Source: Theobroma cacao
Lineage: Eukaryota; Streptophyta; Magnoliopsida; Malvales; Malvaceae
Length of the DNA: 64,000 nucleotides
Direction of reading: 5' to 3'
Assembly: GCF_000208745.1 (NCBI RefSeq)
Contig: NC_030852.1
Location: 29,037,801 to 29,101,800, forward strand
Part shown: in pieces, positions 38,949 to 52,855 of the stretch
How positions within the stretch are numbered: position 1 is the stretch's first letter
How the letters are laid out: the number at the start of each line of letters is the position of its first letter
Translations under genes and position numbers: made by a program
The notes under the pieces: generated by a model
Databases searched by the model: none
Told to the model about the DNA's origin: nothing
The model's input: only the letters and a program-made list of their open reading frames with translations

Positions 38949-41900
38949 TCATGTGTTACTATCATTAACCTTGTCAGTGCTGATGTCTTGGCCACCCCAC
39001 TTCTTCATGCGTTCCGTTGTTTGCTCAACCTGCAAATGAATTACTCTACTACTTAGTTTGCTTTGTCTAGAATTCTGAAGACCCTGGATTACGTGAGAAA
39101 AAAACAAAACGCAATTGACCACACAGAACAATCAAAATGAAATCATATTACTGGTCATTTTCTGTGGAACTTTTGTCATCTCATAAGTAAATAGAAAGGT
39201 TTGTAAGCAGAGATAGAAAAGGATGAAAAGAAATCAGTGGTATGCCTTAGATTATGCTCTATTATATGCAAGTTTAGCCTGAAGAAACGCCATTATCTAG
39301 GGAGATAATAACGAAAGCAATTTTACTAACCTCCTTGTTCCAATTGGTTCTAAAGAGAACAAGCAAGAGCAGCAAGGTTTGCAAACCAATTCCAGCTATC
39401 ATGCCTCCCCAAAGTCCCTGCATAGTGGGAAGAAAAGTTAGAGGTGTTCTATTTTGGTTATTAAGAATTTCAGCTTGAGCCTTCTACCTAAGGAGAGGCA
39501 TGCCTGGTGATTGCATCAGGCCAGAGTCAGAAACAAGGCCACATATTTTACATTAAACTAATTAGAATCGGATGGATATTGGTAGCGGTTCATCATGCAT
39601 AGACAGGTAGGAGAGGAAGTGGAACAGAAAAATCATACCATCACTCCTAAATTTGCTGTATAACCAAGTAAGAATCCGAGCGGAAGGCCAAAAACGTAAT
39701 AACAACCTAAGTTAATATAAGCAACCAATGTCTGCCACCCACCGCCGATGGCAACTCCTACAAGAATAACATAGAAAGCATATGACCAAGAGAAGAGATA
39801 CAGCGATTGTGCAATTAATTTCATAGCAAAAAAAAACTTATTGAGATACCTGATATCACAGGCTGGACACTGTTAAGAACCATGGTCACACCAAGAAGGT
39901 ATGCCAGATGAGCAACAGCTCGCTGCATTTCTTCGCTGCTAGTGAAAATGACGGCAAAGTGGTCCCTGGTTATGATGATAGCAACCATGCATAAAAGCCC
40001 TATGAGGAGAGACTGAAGCACGGTGACATAGACGGAGTACTTGGCTGCTCTTGGATGTCCCAATCCAAGCTCATTGGAAACCCGAACGCTGAGAAAGTTG
40101 GATCAAAATGTGGTATCAATTAAAGAAAGATGATTCACCATTTTGACAAAAAGTAAAGTAGTAGATCCTTTGTTTCAGCAATGCCATTAGCAAAAAATTT
40201 ACAAAACCGGAGGAAGGCTCCTGTTCTATGGTACCTTTAACAGTAATTTTGACTAAGATGAGATCATTATTGTATAGCTATGGCTGCCGAATGAAAAGTT
40301 TTCAGTTTTCAAGATTATCATGCCAGTCTGCTTATATTGCCGTTCAGCCAAAAAAAGAAATAAATTTTTGAGAAAAATATGAAAATGATGAATGAACTCT
40401 TATAGTATGAAAATGTCAATATGTGTATAATTATCCCTATATACTGAAGAAGTTTACCTCATAGCAGCGTTTATTCCTATGAACAACATTGCTTCCCACC
40501 CATTCAAATTCATACTGTCATGTAAAATCAAATTGAAGGAACAAGTAAGAAGCTTGGATAATGTGAATAAATAGATCATAAATGTCAGAACAATGCATTA
40601 AAGCAATCTAAAGAATTGCAGTAAAAATTGTAATTTGTAAAATTAAATGGTTGGACTTTTTAATTGTCGTTTCATTACATAATTGATTTAATATGTTGTT
40701 TCTTTCGGAACTCTTTCCATTTTCCAATCCCATTTGCTCATTGCTCATGTTAGCATGCTGCTTTAACTACTTCCATCCAAGTATCTAGAATGAGTAACAC
40801 AGAAGTTAAAAATCTTTCATCACTCCCAAATTAACTTTGAAGTGATTGAATCAGCAGTGAAGTACAAGAATATATGTGATACGATTCAGAAACAATTGAA
40901 GAGCCTTTATAGAACTCACCAAATTGAAAGGGAACCGACTGCAATCACTGCATTATTGAGGTGACCAACAAGAAGAATCATGCTCATCATGTACCAAACC
41001 TCGAGGCAAAGCATCAGAGCTGAGGAAATGGAGAGTCGAACAAAGGCCCATATCTCCTTGAATGCCAACCATGAAAAGCCATGCCACCCCTCGTTGCTCC
41101 AGAAAATAACATAGGCGACTTGAGCTAAAGCGATTACCCAGCTGGTGATATCATATGCTATGGCTGCACCAGTTGTACCCCAATCAAACACAAAAAGGAA
41201 CAGCCAAAGGATCCCTACGTGAAAAATCAGAGTCACGAACCCAATCCAAGCAAGCACGTTAACCTTGCTTTGAGCCTGAAGGAACTTTTGAGTAGGGAAG
41301 GTTATGGCAAGTGAAAACAATTGAGGGATGATAAGTATTGCGAACTTCCCAGCCAGGTTAGCGATCTCATCTTCTTGCCCCAGAAGTTTGAGGAGTGGCG
41401 TGGCGAAAATGTAAAATGGCAATATGATGAAACAAGAGGACAACAAGATAATCCAGGACCTTTGCATATAAACGCCAAGCATGTGTATTTGTCCAGCACC
41501 AAAAGCTTGCCCACAAAGTGTCTCCAGTGCACTCCCCATGCCAAGCTACATGTTCATTCATAATTTGCACAACAAATTTAATTAAGTTCCACATATTTCT
41601 TTTATGTTTTTACATATTCAAGAACCATAGAATGTTTTTGCCCCACTATTCCAAAAACACACAAGTCATGCTTCAGAAAGGGACTTTACTGGAAACAAAA
41701 ATTACTACTGAAAATCATAAAATTATAATCTTATTGTACTTGCCGATATTGGCTTCTTTGACTAATCGAATAGTAATAAATAAATAGAAAAGTTAATTCT
41801 ATATTCGAATTAGTGATCAAATTTTCAATTTAATATTTAAAATTAAAATTTTATAATTAAGTATTCAAATTTTGTTTTCATTCAATAATTTATACTTGAA

Positions 41901-42578
41901 ACTAATTTCATTAATCAAAGGAGTGAAGTGGCAAAAAAAATTAGCCAATTAAAAGTGACGTATGCAATTTTACTTCTTAAATTTACAATTTTATAATGAC
42001 TCAAATGTTAATATATGTAATTAGCTCTAAATAAAAAGAAATTTGTTGTTCTTATCGTACCTTCGTGCAGTACTAAAAAGAAAAAAAAAACAAACGAATT
42101 GAATGTTTTATCAAAATGAAAGACTTATTTAGTCTTTCATCCACTTCCTCAGTATCTCCTTACCATTATACTTAACGTGAAGTCAACACGGCAACAGTTT
42201 TTCTTTTAGCGGTATATATGAAGAAAGAAGCCAATGTTAAAATATATATATATATATATATACACGTGGAGAGAGAATTAAAGTGAGGAAGCAAACCATG
42301 AAGCCGAAGGAGAAAGTTCCGATGACAGCGAGAGCGATGGTGACGGCGGAGAGTTCAATATTACCGATGTGTCCAACGAATATATTAGTGACGGACATGG
42401 TTCCATATTGACACATTATTTGGAAACCAATGGGACCTGCGATCTTCCACATCTTCACCGTCTCTATCCAAAACACCGATTTCACTTCCTTGAAGCTCCT
42501 CGCCGGTCCGTAGTCTCCATTCTCCAACAACGTCAACGTCGTAGGTGGTGACCCGTTTAACAGTGGCGTCGTCTCCAT
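38949..42578 (-). CDS. MATE efflux transporter, DTX35-like
   Basis: Seven exons: 42297-42578, 40920-41545, 40458-40514, 39850-40088, 39639-39757, 39331-39417 and 38949-39029. All are in phase with GT/AG ends and give 496 residues. The protein has the twelve-helix MATE layout with two repeats. Family blocks include CQYGTMSVTNIFVGHIG, GMGSALETLCGQAFGAGQ, MLGVYMQRSWIIL, VRVSNELGLGHPRAAKYSV and FRTNWNKE. It is closest, from memory, to Arabidopsis DTX35 (FFT), a vacuolar carrier that affects flavonoid levels in flowers; MATE proteins exchange H+ or Na+ for organic substrates. The substrate here is unknown. The start METTPLLNG at 42578 fits the family. The frame is open upstream to an ATG at 42809, which would add 77 residues, mostly Ser/Thr/Gln-rich, so an upstream start cannot be excluded. 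Confidence 0.93.
41546..42296 (-). other. Intron 1 of the MATE gene
   Basis: A 751-base AT-rich intron between codon 94 and LGMGSALETL. It contains (TA)n at 42243-42262 near the donor. No coding sequence seen. Confidence 0.8.
42243..42262. repeat. (TA)n microsatellite in MATE intron 1
   Basis: About ten TA units, 35 bases inside the donor of intron 1. Confidence 0.85.
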
Positions 42579-42837
42579 ACTGTCGGCTGAGAGCCAGTGG
42601 CCTGGTGTGTGTATGGAGACGCGTGCGGCGGAAGTTGACTGAGTTTGATGAGTTGAGTGAGGAGATGATTGTGGATAGGATCCCCCGCTTCTCAGGCTAA
42701 GTCTTCCGTTGGCTTTGCTTTGTTTGTTACTACAAAATTGTAGCACAAAGAAGTAAGATGCAACCCTCACTCTCAAAAGGTTTAATATCATAGCAGAGCC
42801 TTCGTTCACTGCATTATTATTAAATAAAGTGGAGTGG

Positions 42838-42850
42838 CACGTGTTTGACT
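42838..42850 (-). promoter_or_regulatory. G-box with adjacent TTGACT upstream of the MATE gene
   Basis: CACGTG at 42838-42843 followed by TTGACT. G-boxes bind bZIP and bHLH factors. Position is 260 bases before the ATG at 42578. Activity is not shown by the sequence. Confidence 0.3.
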
Positions 42851-45761
42851 TTAATTTGTACTACTAACCATTATACTACTTTGTTACCATAATATTAATA
42901 TTTATAATAATATACTATAACATAAAAAAACCCTTAAATAACCCTCATTATTACTTATAAAAAAAGAACACCACGATTGAAGATCAAATTCTCTCATCAA
43001 TAAATAGTAAATTTAAAAAAAAAAGCACTTAAATACTACTAAAGATTTCAATGAAAATTACTTCTAAACAAGAATTAATTTTGTATACAAGTAAAATGTT
43101 TAAAAAAGTTTGATTTTTTATTGTTGGATTTCTTATTAGTAGTATATATATAAAATGACACCTAACTTCACAAACATCTGTCTGTTTGTATCAAGTATAT
43201 ATACTGAATTATTACAATATAATTTAAGAGGGTAGCCGAAATTCTAGGTCAGGTCTCTGACACGTAGCTAGACTCTCCCACCTTTCGCTGATCTTGAAAC
43301 GAGCAAATAATTTTGCTTGAATAACGATGTGACTGCAGTGGAGACTGTTAGTTGGGATGCTGCATCTCTAAATCAGCCATTTAGCTTTGGGTTTTAGAAG
43401 AGGTTAGGCGGCCTATTGGCACAGGGGTGTGTACTCACATTCTTCGTAAAATGATTAATTAAATTATATTAAGTTATTTATTTTTAAAAATTTTAATATA
43501 AAATTATAATATAATTATAATACAATTAATAGATATAATGTGATTATATTTTAAAATTAATATAAGTTTATATTACAACGTATTCTGTAATGTTATCAAA
43601 CTTGATGTGATATTTTTATCCTTCTTCAATTAATAAAATTCTAAAATTTAAATTTTATCATTTTAAAAAACTTAAAAATATTTTTAAATTTTTGAAAAAA
43701 ATCTATAAATTTTGAAAAATATAAAAATAGTTTTTTAATTTTTAAAAATTATCATAAAAATTTTAAAAATTAATTATTAAAAAAATTCTAGAACTATAAA
43801 TAATAGAAATAACTTTTATTTTTAAGAAATTATAAAAAAATTAGAAAATCCATAAAATAAAAAATATATTTAGAAGTTTTGAAAAATAGAAAATATTCTT
43901 TGGTATGTTCATAATTTTTTAAAATGATAAAAAAATTTTCCTCTCTGTAATTTTTAATAAGCATTTAGAAATAAAAATATGTCTTTTTTACTTTCAATTT
44001 TTTTCAAAAAATCTCTTTTGGTTTTTTTTTTAATTTTTTTCTAAAAAGAATTATTTTCATTTTTAATGTTTTACAAATATTTCAAAATAATAAGAATAAC
44101 ATTATATTTTAAAATTTTTAAAAGTGCTAGCATATAAAAAGTTAGTCTCTAATTAATATTAACATGGATTTGCTTGATGCTTAGTTATTTGTTGGAAATT
44201 TTACTTAAGAGATGATATCATATAAAATTAAAGGGTAAAATATCTGATCCTTTTATGTTTTGATTATAATTTCACACAAGTTTATTAATATAGAAATAAA
44301 CAGTCCGTTTTAAAAGAATATCTTCCGCTGAACATATAAGTTCAATCGTTAATATTTTTATTAATTTGATGATTTTATAATATTTTTTTAATAATTTTAC
44401 CTTTCATTATTTTTAAAAATTGCTACATTATATAAATTATAATTTTCATTTTACCCTCATTTACACATTTGGGGTGAATTATCTATTTTTAAAATTAATA
44501 GACCTGTGTAAAATTATAGTCAAAACTTAAGAGGTAAGAGTATTTTGCTCTATATTAAACTTATATTTTAATATATAAAGATAATTCTAAAAACTAACAT
44601 TACATTTTCAATAAAATGCTTATAAACTAAAAGCTTATTTAATTACACTTTCTTAATATATTAAACATTGTAATATTATTTTACCAATAATCACATTTCC
44701 TATAATATAATTATATTGTAAAGTATCACTGTGAAATAAATGCAAAAGCATTTTAAGAGCATGATCCATTTAAGATAGTTCTTGACGGTTAAGTTTGCTA
44801 CCCCACGAAGGAAATTATTGAACCATGATATTGACTGCCACCAAGGCAGGGGCAGGGGGTAGCTTCCATATGTACGTTCATCTACCTACCACCAAGGATA
44901 ATAAAAGTTGAAGGGCTTCCGCCAGAAGATTTTCGCCTTCTTTTATTATTATAACTGTTATTTGCAGAAGATTTATACTTATATTTATAAAAATATTAAG
45001 AAATTACAAGATACTGTAATATAGAAATTATATGCCGCCCTTACATTTTCTTTCCTTTTTTTTTTTGTTTAAATACAGAAACAATATTATGAAAATGAAG
45101 GGTAAAAACAATTTTAATATATATGAACCAAGTAATTAATATGGTCAAAGTTGATGTAACTTTTTAGTGTTGTTTTATTTTTGTAAATTCAAACTGAGTC
45201 GACATTACCAATTCATTGGAGGTTAATTTACTTAGACTCCTGCATTATACATTTATGTTTGGTAGAAAGTTTTCTGGAAACTTTCATGTTACCTAAACTT
45301 AGGTTTAGTGCTTTCCCCTCTAATGACTACATACTGATAGGCAACTCTTTTTTTTTTTAATAAATTCTTCATCTATGTTAAGTAATCATTCTCTTTCCAT
45401 GAACCCCTTCTTTTTTATTATTATTATTATTTTTGGATGGATAAAAATGGCCTCAACCTAATCTGCATGAGCAACAAAAAAGGCAGAAACTTAGTATCGA
45501 TAATTGGGCTAATAACATTACAAAAAAATGGCCATCATAAACAATAGAGATCCTTTGAGCCGTCCAAAGAACATTGCCAGAAAAAGAGACTTCAACTTTT
45601 GCACATAAAATTCACAATCTTCTCATTGGGAAACTTGAACCAGCGTTAATGGTATAGATAATCCCCTCACCATATCCTTCATTAATATGATTCAAAACAA
45701 AAAAAATACCTGTAAATATGAAGCTATTGAGACAAGGTGAGATAAAGGAATGCAGCCTATG

Positions 45762-45844
45762 TTGAGCCCAGCCTAAATATCGGGCCCAAGCTTTTCTTAA
45801 ACTCAACCTACTTGAGCCCAGACCAAATATGTGGCCCAAGCTAT
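45762..45844. repeat. Two-copy tandem repeat, 50-bp period
   Basis: TTGAGCCCAG-C-AAATAT--GGCCCAAGCT occurs at 45762-45794 and again at 45812-45844 with a few changes. The spacer contains no coding sequence. The GGCCCA in each copy may be chance. Confidence 0.8.
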
Positions 45845-48800
45845 TCCATAGATCTACTCCGAAGACCGCAGCCGAAATTCAGAATTTATTTTATAACCCT
45901 ATAATCTTTTAATTGTTTGTCCAAAACCTTTAGTTTTGCACTAATGATAAAAACGATCCTAACATAATTCACGTAAGGAACTAGAAAGAAAAAGAAAGAG
46001 GGATCAAGAAGGTGTGAGACGGCCTTACCTGGTAAAACTACAGGGCAAATATGCCAATCATAACTTGCAGACGATGTTATTGATTTCTATTGGAGTATAA
46101 AATTTGTGTTTCAACGCTAGACAAACGCCCCACCCAGGATTGGTTTTAGGAAAACCGACCACGTATTTCATGTTATATGATAGCCTTTGATAGCTTTGTT
46201 TCATGAATTGTCATATGCTATATAATATGAACAACATGTCCACCAAAATAAATCTTTAAAGAATGGGACCCTTGCATGAGTTGTCTAGATGTACATGTAT
46301 ATGTGTGTCGATTGCTCAAATGATTACATTCATCTCACCTTGCTTTGTGTGTAATGATATTGATATAACGAGTGAACTTCATCTACATTTCCATGTTAAT
46401 TAGTGCTTTGATCTCCATGATCGACTAGAGGATTCGTTTCCTCTTTGTTTTAAATAAAGGTTTTAATTTATTTTTTTTATGGGTTATTTTCCAATAAGCA
46501 AAGTTTTGGGTTTTCAAGCATTGGAACCAATATTGTAATGATGAAATTGGGGGTTTGAGGGAACCAAGCAGTCATCAATCACAGAAATGAATTGAAAGAA
46601 TGAGAAAATAATGGGAGTTTTCCTTTTCTCGTTTATTTTGGGGTCCCATTCCAAGGGTGGATTTTTAGCAGTCTTGTGTCAACATCAAATATCCACCGGC
46701 ATTTAACACGGGTGAGGGTGGCACCTTCGAAATCTGAGGAATGCCACACGGCATTTGCCATTCGCCCAGCTATTCATCTCTGTGGAGCGAGTCCCACCAG
46801 GCGCCCCGCGTGCACTTCCATTTCAACCCATCTTTCAAAAATAAGTCCTTTCGGAGGGGTGGGCACTCTTTAACTCCATATCCACCAGTTTTCTCCGATC
46901 TACGTGCTTACCCTTTTCACGTGTATTTGTAATTTAGTGGTTAATTTTTCATTTTTGACGGCGAATAATTCAATATATATATATTAGTAGTAGTTCAGTA
47001 CATTATTCCCTATCACACAAAAAGTTTATTAATAAGAAACTCATTTGGAGTGACAGCAGCTTTGTAAGGTAGAAACTACTTGAACTCAAAGAGGGAAATG
47101 ACACTATTTGAACACTATCTGATACGACACACACATTTCAGATTAATTAGGTCTATCCTTTTTAAATTTCAAACTATTTAGCATAACCTCTCAGGCAATT
47201 TAGTCTATGTTGCGAAACAGTTCAATTATACGAAACATTACCAACAAAGAGTTTTTGGTTTAATAAAAAAAGGTAGAAAAGAGAATGCATAGGGACGAAG
47301 AATCAAACAAAGAAGTAGAAAGCAAGAAGATGGGGGAGTTTGTTTATTCATATTCCGACTTTCTAATTCCATCTTTATTCCTTATCACTAATCAATAAGT
47401 AGTACAAAATATATGGGGGCCCCCTCGTTCGCATTGCGAAAAGCTTGGCTTTTGAAGCCCCAAAAACAGGTCCATGAACCGTCAGGTCATCAACAATTCC
47501 CTCCGGCTTAGAATAAAATAGAAAAATAATAATTATAGAAAAAAACAAGGAAAGAATAAAATGTTTTGCTTTAAATAATCAAAAGGATACTACTTGTCAT
47601 CAGACTCCCAGTTTTTAGCTGCTCTCCGCTTCTAGTGTAAGCCCAAAAAGACAATCAATTTGCATCGGAACAACGAAAAAAAGTTTGCCATAAAGAAAGG
47701 GATATGCTGAAAATAAATCCGGCAATAATTATTATACTGCTATAATTTCCCCCTTCTTTCTTTTACTTATTGATATTATCTCTCTCAAATTTTCTTCACA
47801 CGTTGGTACGGAAAATAGCGGAATGATATTCTAAGAGCAAACTATGGCGATGGTATGCACGCCTTTTATGCCGCGCTGGTGCACTTGGAACTAAACTAAT
47901 GTTGGTACGTTAAATTTCCACGAGTTATTTGGTAAAATGTAAAGCTATGAAAGCCCATTCAAAGCTTTGCTGCAGGAGATGCCTGCTCCATTTTTTTACG
48001 TCTCTCACATAAATGGCTCCATCTAGTTAATCGTTGTTGAGACAACGTAATCAATGCAACTTATATTGGCCACATAGTCATTAATTTTGTATACAAATCT
48101 TACAAGATGTCACGCGAAATAAATAAAATCTGTTGAAACGTTGATCTCACAATTTATTGATTGTAACAATTCCCAGAGAGAGAAAAAAAAATTCTTTCAA
48201 GGCATTGCCAAATATGAATTCACTCAATTTAAATTGTGCCATATATTGATATGGTCATGCTTGACACACTGGGGTGGTTTTATTGAAAAATTAAGACCAG
48301 CCAAGCATAAAATCAAAATGAACTTACCAATGATATACAGTTTCAAGTAAAAGTTAAAAATTTTGTGATTCTATTAATACTCAGTTTTCATATTTGAGAT
48401 CTTTTTTTTTTTATAAAACTACATCCATAAATAAAAAATTTTATTATCAAAATTTAATAACTTTTAATAATTATTATATCCAAAAAAAATTAATAATAAA
48501 TTATTAACATATGTGGAACCATCCGCGACAGTAGCCGCAGTGTCCCGATGTCGCAACTTCTCTTTTAGGGCAAATAAAATTAAAAACGGGTTCAAAGGGA
48601 GGGAAAAAAGGCCGAAAGGAAAAGGTTAAAAGGAAAAGAAAAGGAAACATCACAGCAGTTCATAAATCCAGCCCATTCCCAGGATTTAACCACAACAGTT
48701 TTGGCAACAGCTTTTTGGCCAGAACCGTAAGATCACGTGGCCTGCACACTGACCCGTTTGTACACATCAAACAAAATCCTAACCTGCCACGTCTTCCACA

Positions 48801-50135
48801 CAAATCTAACGCACCTAATCTAACGGTTAAGACTCAGCCAACAGTTGAAAAGCGGCGTCGTCTACGGCGCTCTATGCTGAGAAAAAGAAGGCAAAAAGTA
48901 TTTTATATTTTGCAGCTGTGTCTACTGACATGGCCTGCCATAACTTGTTCGATTTGACAACTCTTTGCTTTTTTTCCACCCTAATCTCTGACCGGCTACA
49001 CCCGGTAACCCAATCTTCCTTCTTTTCTTTTTACTGTGAAATTTCGAGGTTGGGATAAAGCGAGTCTGTCCAAAACAAGGAGAAGTTTCCTTTGCTCGCT
49101 GCTCACAATAAGCATGGGGTTAGCGAGAGACCCCCAACGTTTGATTCAAGAAAAAAAAAAATTTGGAAAAAGAGCACTATTGCTACACTTAGTCACCACT
49201 TTTTCGATTGTGAGGGTTTTTTTTCCCCTTTTTTTCTATACAAAAGATGATTATGATTTTCGATTATATTCAAACCATTGTTCTCCAATTTCATTTTCAA
49301 AAAGCGAAAAACTAAGACTACTACACTCCCAAATTCATTTTAATTTTTCCAATGTCTTCAAAGAAACCAAACGACATTGTTAATTCGTTATATTTGATTG
49401 TTTTAACAGCCACGTTTGAAGCCTGTCGTTTTGAAGGTTAAAGAAGAGGCGGGGGGGGAGAAACATCCATACGTTTTTGGTGTGCCCTGCCCATGATGCT
49501 AACAAGTTACAAAGTAGTTCCATGTCTCAAATTCGAAACGTGACTGCATTGTGCTTTTACATAAAGCATGAGAGCAATTTGTTTATAATTGTTGAAAACT
49601 TTCATGATGCTTTTTCTTTAGAAGCAACGATGACAACCAAAAAATATTTAAAAACATCATTCTTGTATTAAATCCACTTCGATTTCAAAGAAAAAAATAA
49701 TGTTGATTTAATGTCTTCATCGTGAAGCTTTGAAATCTTGAAAGCCGGATATGCCAAAAACGCATCTCACTTGATATGGACCCAAAAATTAAAAGGTTTT
49801 CGCTAATAAAGGATTTAAAGATACTTAATTATTATTAAAAGCAACAACATTTTCGTTCAATATATTGAAATTTATTAATTGTTTGTTGCATTTATTGTGG
49901 TAAGATTTTTACAAAAAAGAACACACTTAACATGTTCCTCTAAGGCGTATATATAAATTAATTTAGACATTTAGTCATAAAAAAGTTATATCTTCAAAAA
50001 GTGTTGTGCTTCATAATATAAGATAGAATTATATTAAATTATTATTTCATATGATTTTTAAATATCATAATTAAATTAAATATATTCTTTGATTGGTTCA
50101 TTTGATTCATTAACTTATACAAAATGTAACATTTT

Positions 50136-50155
50136 ATTATTATTATTATTATTAT
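50136..50155. repeat. (ATT)n microsatellite
   Basis: About six ATT units within AT-rich DNA. Confidence 0.8.
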
Positions 50156-52830
50156 CATTATAACTTTTACTTGTGATTTCATCTATGCTAAATTTTAACT
50201 CAAAATCAATATTCTCGGTGAACTTGACAATAGAATAAACTCTTTGAAAAATTTGTTTGCCCTACGTGCTGTTTGGAAGAAATAAGGAAATTTTATTGTT
50301 GATGGAACTTGGCAGGCAAACTGCAAACTGAAGGTGGTGATCAGACGTAGATAAAAGCTCACGTTTATTGGCCAGTGACACGAGCCGTGTTTTTAAGGAA
50401 GTAAATTCACTTTTTAATTCCCGAGTTTAGTCATTTATTCCGGATAGCTTTTCTGTTTTGCTCTTAAATACTCTCTCCTTCGCATTTATTGTAATGCTTA
50501 TTTAGTTTCAAGTACCAATTTCTTTTGATATTTATTTGTTACGAACAAAAAAATAATTAACCCAGCGTCAAATTTTGAATCTTCAATATAATTCTCATGG
50601 AGGAGCTAAGAATTCTTGAGCCAAAACTGCTTAACTCTTTTATGAACTCATGTTTTCCTAAAAAGGGGGGGAAAATAAGGCTAAAGAACTACATCAATAA
50701 TGTTTTTATTTGTTTGGAGCCTTCAATTTCCGTGACATGTGATTTTAAATAAATGAAAAAAAAAAACCATCCAAACGTGAATAAGAAATCATGAGAATTG
50801 ATTCATGCATGCTTTGTGGAAATAGACAAGTGGTCTAATTAAGCAAGATGTATTGATTTAGATAGTACTAAATATTATTGGTGTCGTGCTGTCTGATAGG
50901 CCATGACATTTCAATAAGCACGCAACGCAACCAACCGGAACAACCGGTCCACTAGTGAAAGAAGGTTGCACGAAATTTAGGCATACAATCGTATTGCAAA
51001 TCATTAATTTTAATATATTAAAAATATTAAATATAAATATCTTTTTTATATTAGGACATTCTCATTGGAATTTAAGATTCTAACGCTTGAACATTTTCAT
51101 GCTCAGAATAAAGGAGATGGGAGAGTTAACTTTATGAGATCTAAAAAGTTAAAACTATTCAAAGGGTAAAAGGCATGACTTTATTTAACTATAGATTTTG
51201 CACTCATGAAAGCGAGCAGAAAATCATGAATTAGAACATGCATAAGTTTAAAAGTTGATTGTTGCAAAGCTTAAGGATTCTTTCCATCATTTTTGGTCAA
51301 TACACAAAGAGCATAATTATTCAGATAAGCTTGTTAATTAGCAAAGGCAATAGTTCCTAGTGTAGGAATCTCGATCTAATCAATCAAACCCGAAAGGGAA
51401 TTAATTGACAAGAAATTTGATTCGGTATTCTATATCAATAACCACATCTATATGATATTTGAATGTAAAAAATTAAACTTTATAAATCCTCTGACACATG
51501 CATCTTTTAATTAATTATTTTACTAAATGTCCCTTAAATTTGACAAATTAATGTTCAGCTGATAGTCATTAATAATTTACCACCCTTAATCTTACTGTTG
51601 AAAGGAAATCGACTTGTCTTTGTTAGTCATTAATATCGTGTAATCTCTCTGATAATAGTTCAATTTTATTTAATATAAATGTACTATTATGGTGTGAGAT
51701 ATTATGTTAGTCATCTAATTTTATATCCTTCATTTCTATTTATTGAAGGTCAATTTAGCTCCAATCTAAAGAAAATAAACTAAATATATATTAGACATTA
51801 CTGTTTTATGCATTGAATAGCCTCAATTAGACTATCACTTTTTTGTTTTCTGGATTTATATGATCCTCAAAAATTAAAATATATAAACATCAGAACATTT
51901 GACTCATTAGTTGATGTATAATATTCTTTTCAATAAGAGTCAAATTTAAACTTCTTTTTTTTCAATTAATAAAATTAAAACATGCAAGACTATATTAAAC
52001 ATAAAAAAATAGGCAAAAGTACATTAAGTCATAAGTATTAGAAGTGTAGGAAGATATCTTTTGTGAGATTATCTAAGATCTTAGAAAATCTCCGAGAACA
52101 AATGCGTTTTCAACACCTTTTTAAATTATGGATGATTCACATGAATCATTTACCAAAGATTTCCCCCTTTCACGCCAACTTGATTCTTAACTGGAAAACC
52201 CAAAGCCAACTTGATTAATCATTTGTCAAATTGGCTTTCAGTGGGGACTAAATCTGGACCAACCCCCACCTCCCAATCCCCCCATTTCACATCCCATGGA
52301 GAAATCCACCACAAACCCAATCTGACCATTGCTTTTGACCCTCACATATGACGTGAATCCATCAAAGCTTGCAAAATTAATAACATCTTTTTTTGCTTCT
52401 CTGAAATTTATACCAGTATAATACTACTAGATATTTTTGGATTTTGTTAACAAATGTTTTAGTGAGGTTCTTATTATTATTAAAAATAATCACATCAATT
52501 TTTTCATTTAACACAATTAATATTTTAATTATTTTAAAAAAATTTCTTGAAAACAATTCTTTGCAATTTATTTTTTAAAGCCTATCTTTTGTCAGCTTTT
52601 GAGATTTTTGTGCCTAAATTTCGTAGTCCATGCATGGACCAATCTTCTTTATTGAATTCTTCTTTTCTCACTAATCTGGACCACTTTTCAAGTATTAATT
52701 AATCACTAATTAAATCGTCTTTAAATTTACGTAATCCACATTTCTTTTGGGGTCGCTAACCGAATGGAACACATTTTCTGGCAGTGTGGATTTCGTGTGG
52801 CATGGATGGCGTGTGGGCAAGCGCGCTCAA

Positions 52831-52855
52831 CCCCCCCCCCCCCCCCCCCCCCCCC
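52831..52855. repeat. Poly-C tract of 25 bases
   Basis: An unbroken run of 25 C in an otherwise GC-moderate 250-base block. The polyproline frames across it on both strands are chance. Confidence 0.95.

Noticed and set aside
43450..44720. AT-rich block with repeats resembling MITE ends
   Set aside because: Palindromic-looking AT motifs are present at both sides, but no clear inverted termini or target duplication could be aligned.
48715..48957. 80-codon basic frame resembling a small nuclear protein
   Set aside because: No recognisable motif, no neighbouring coding signal, and a chance frame of this length is expected.
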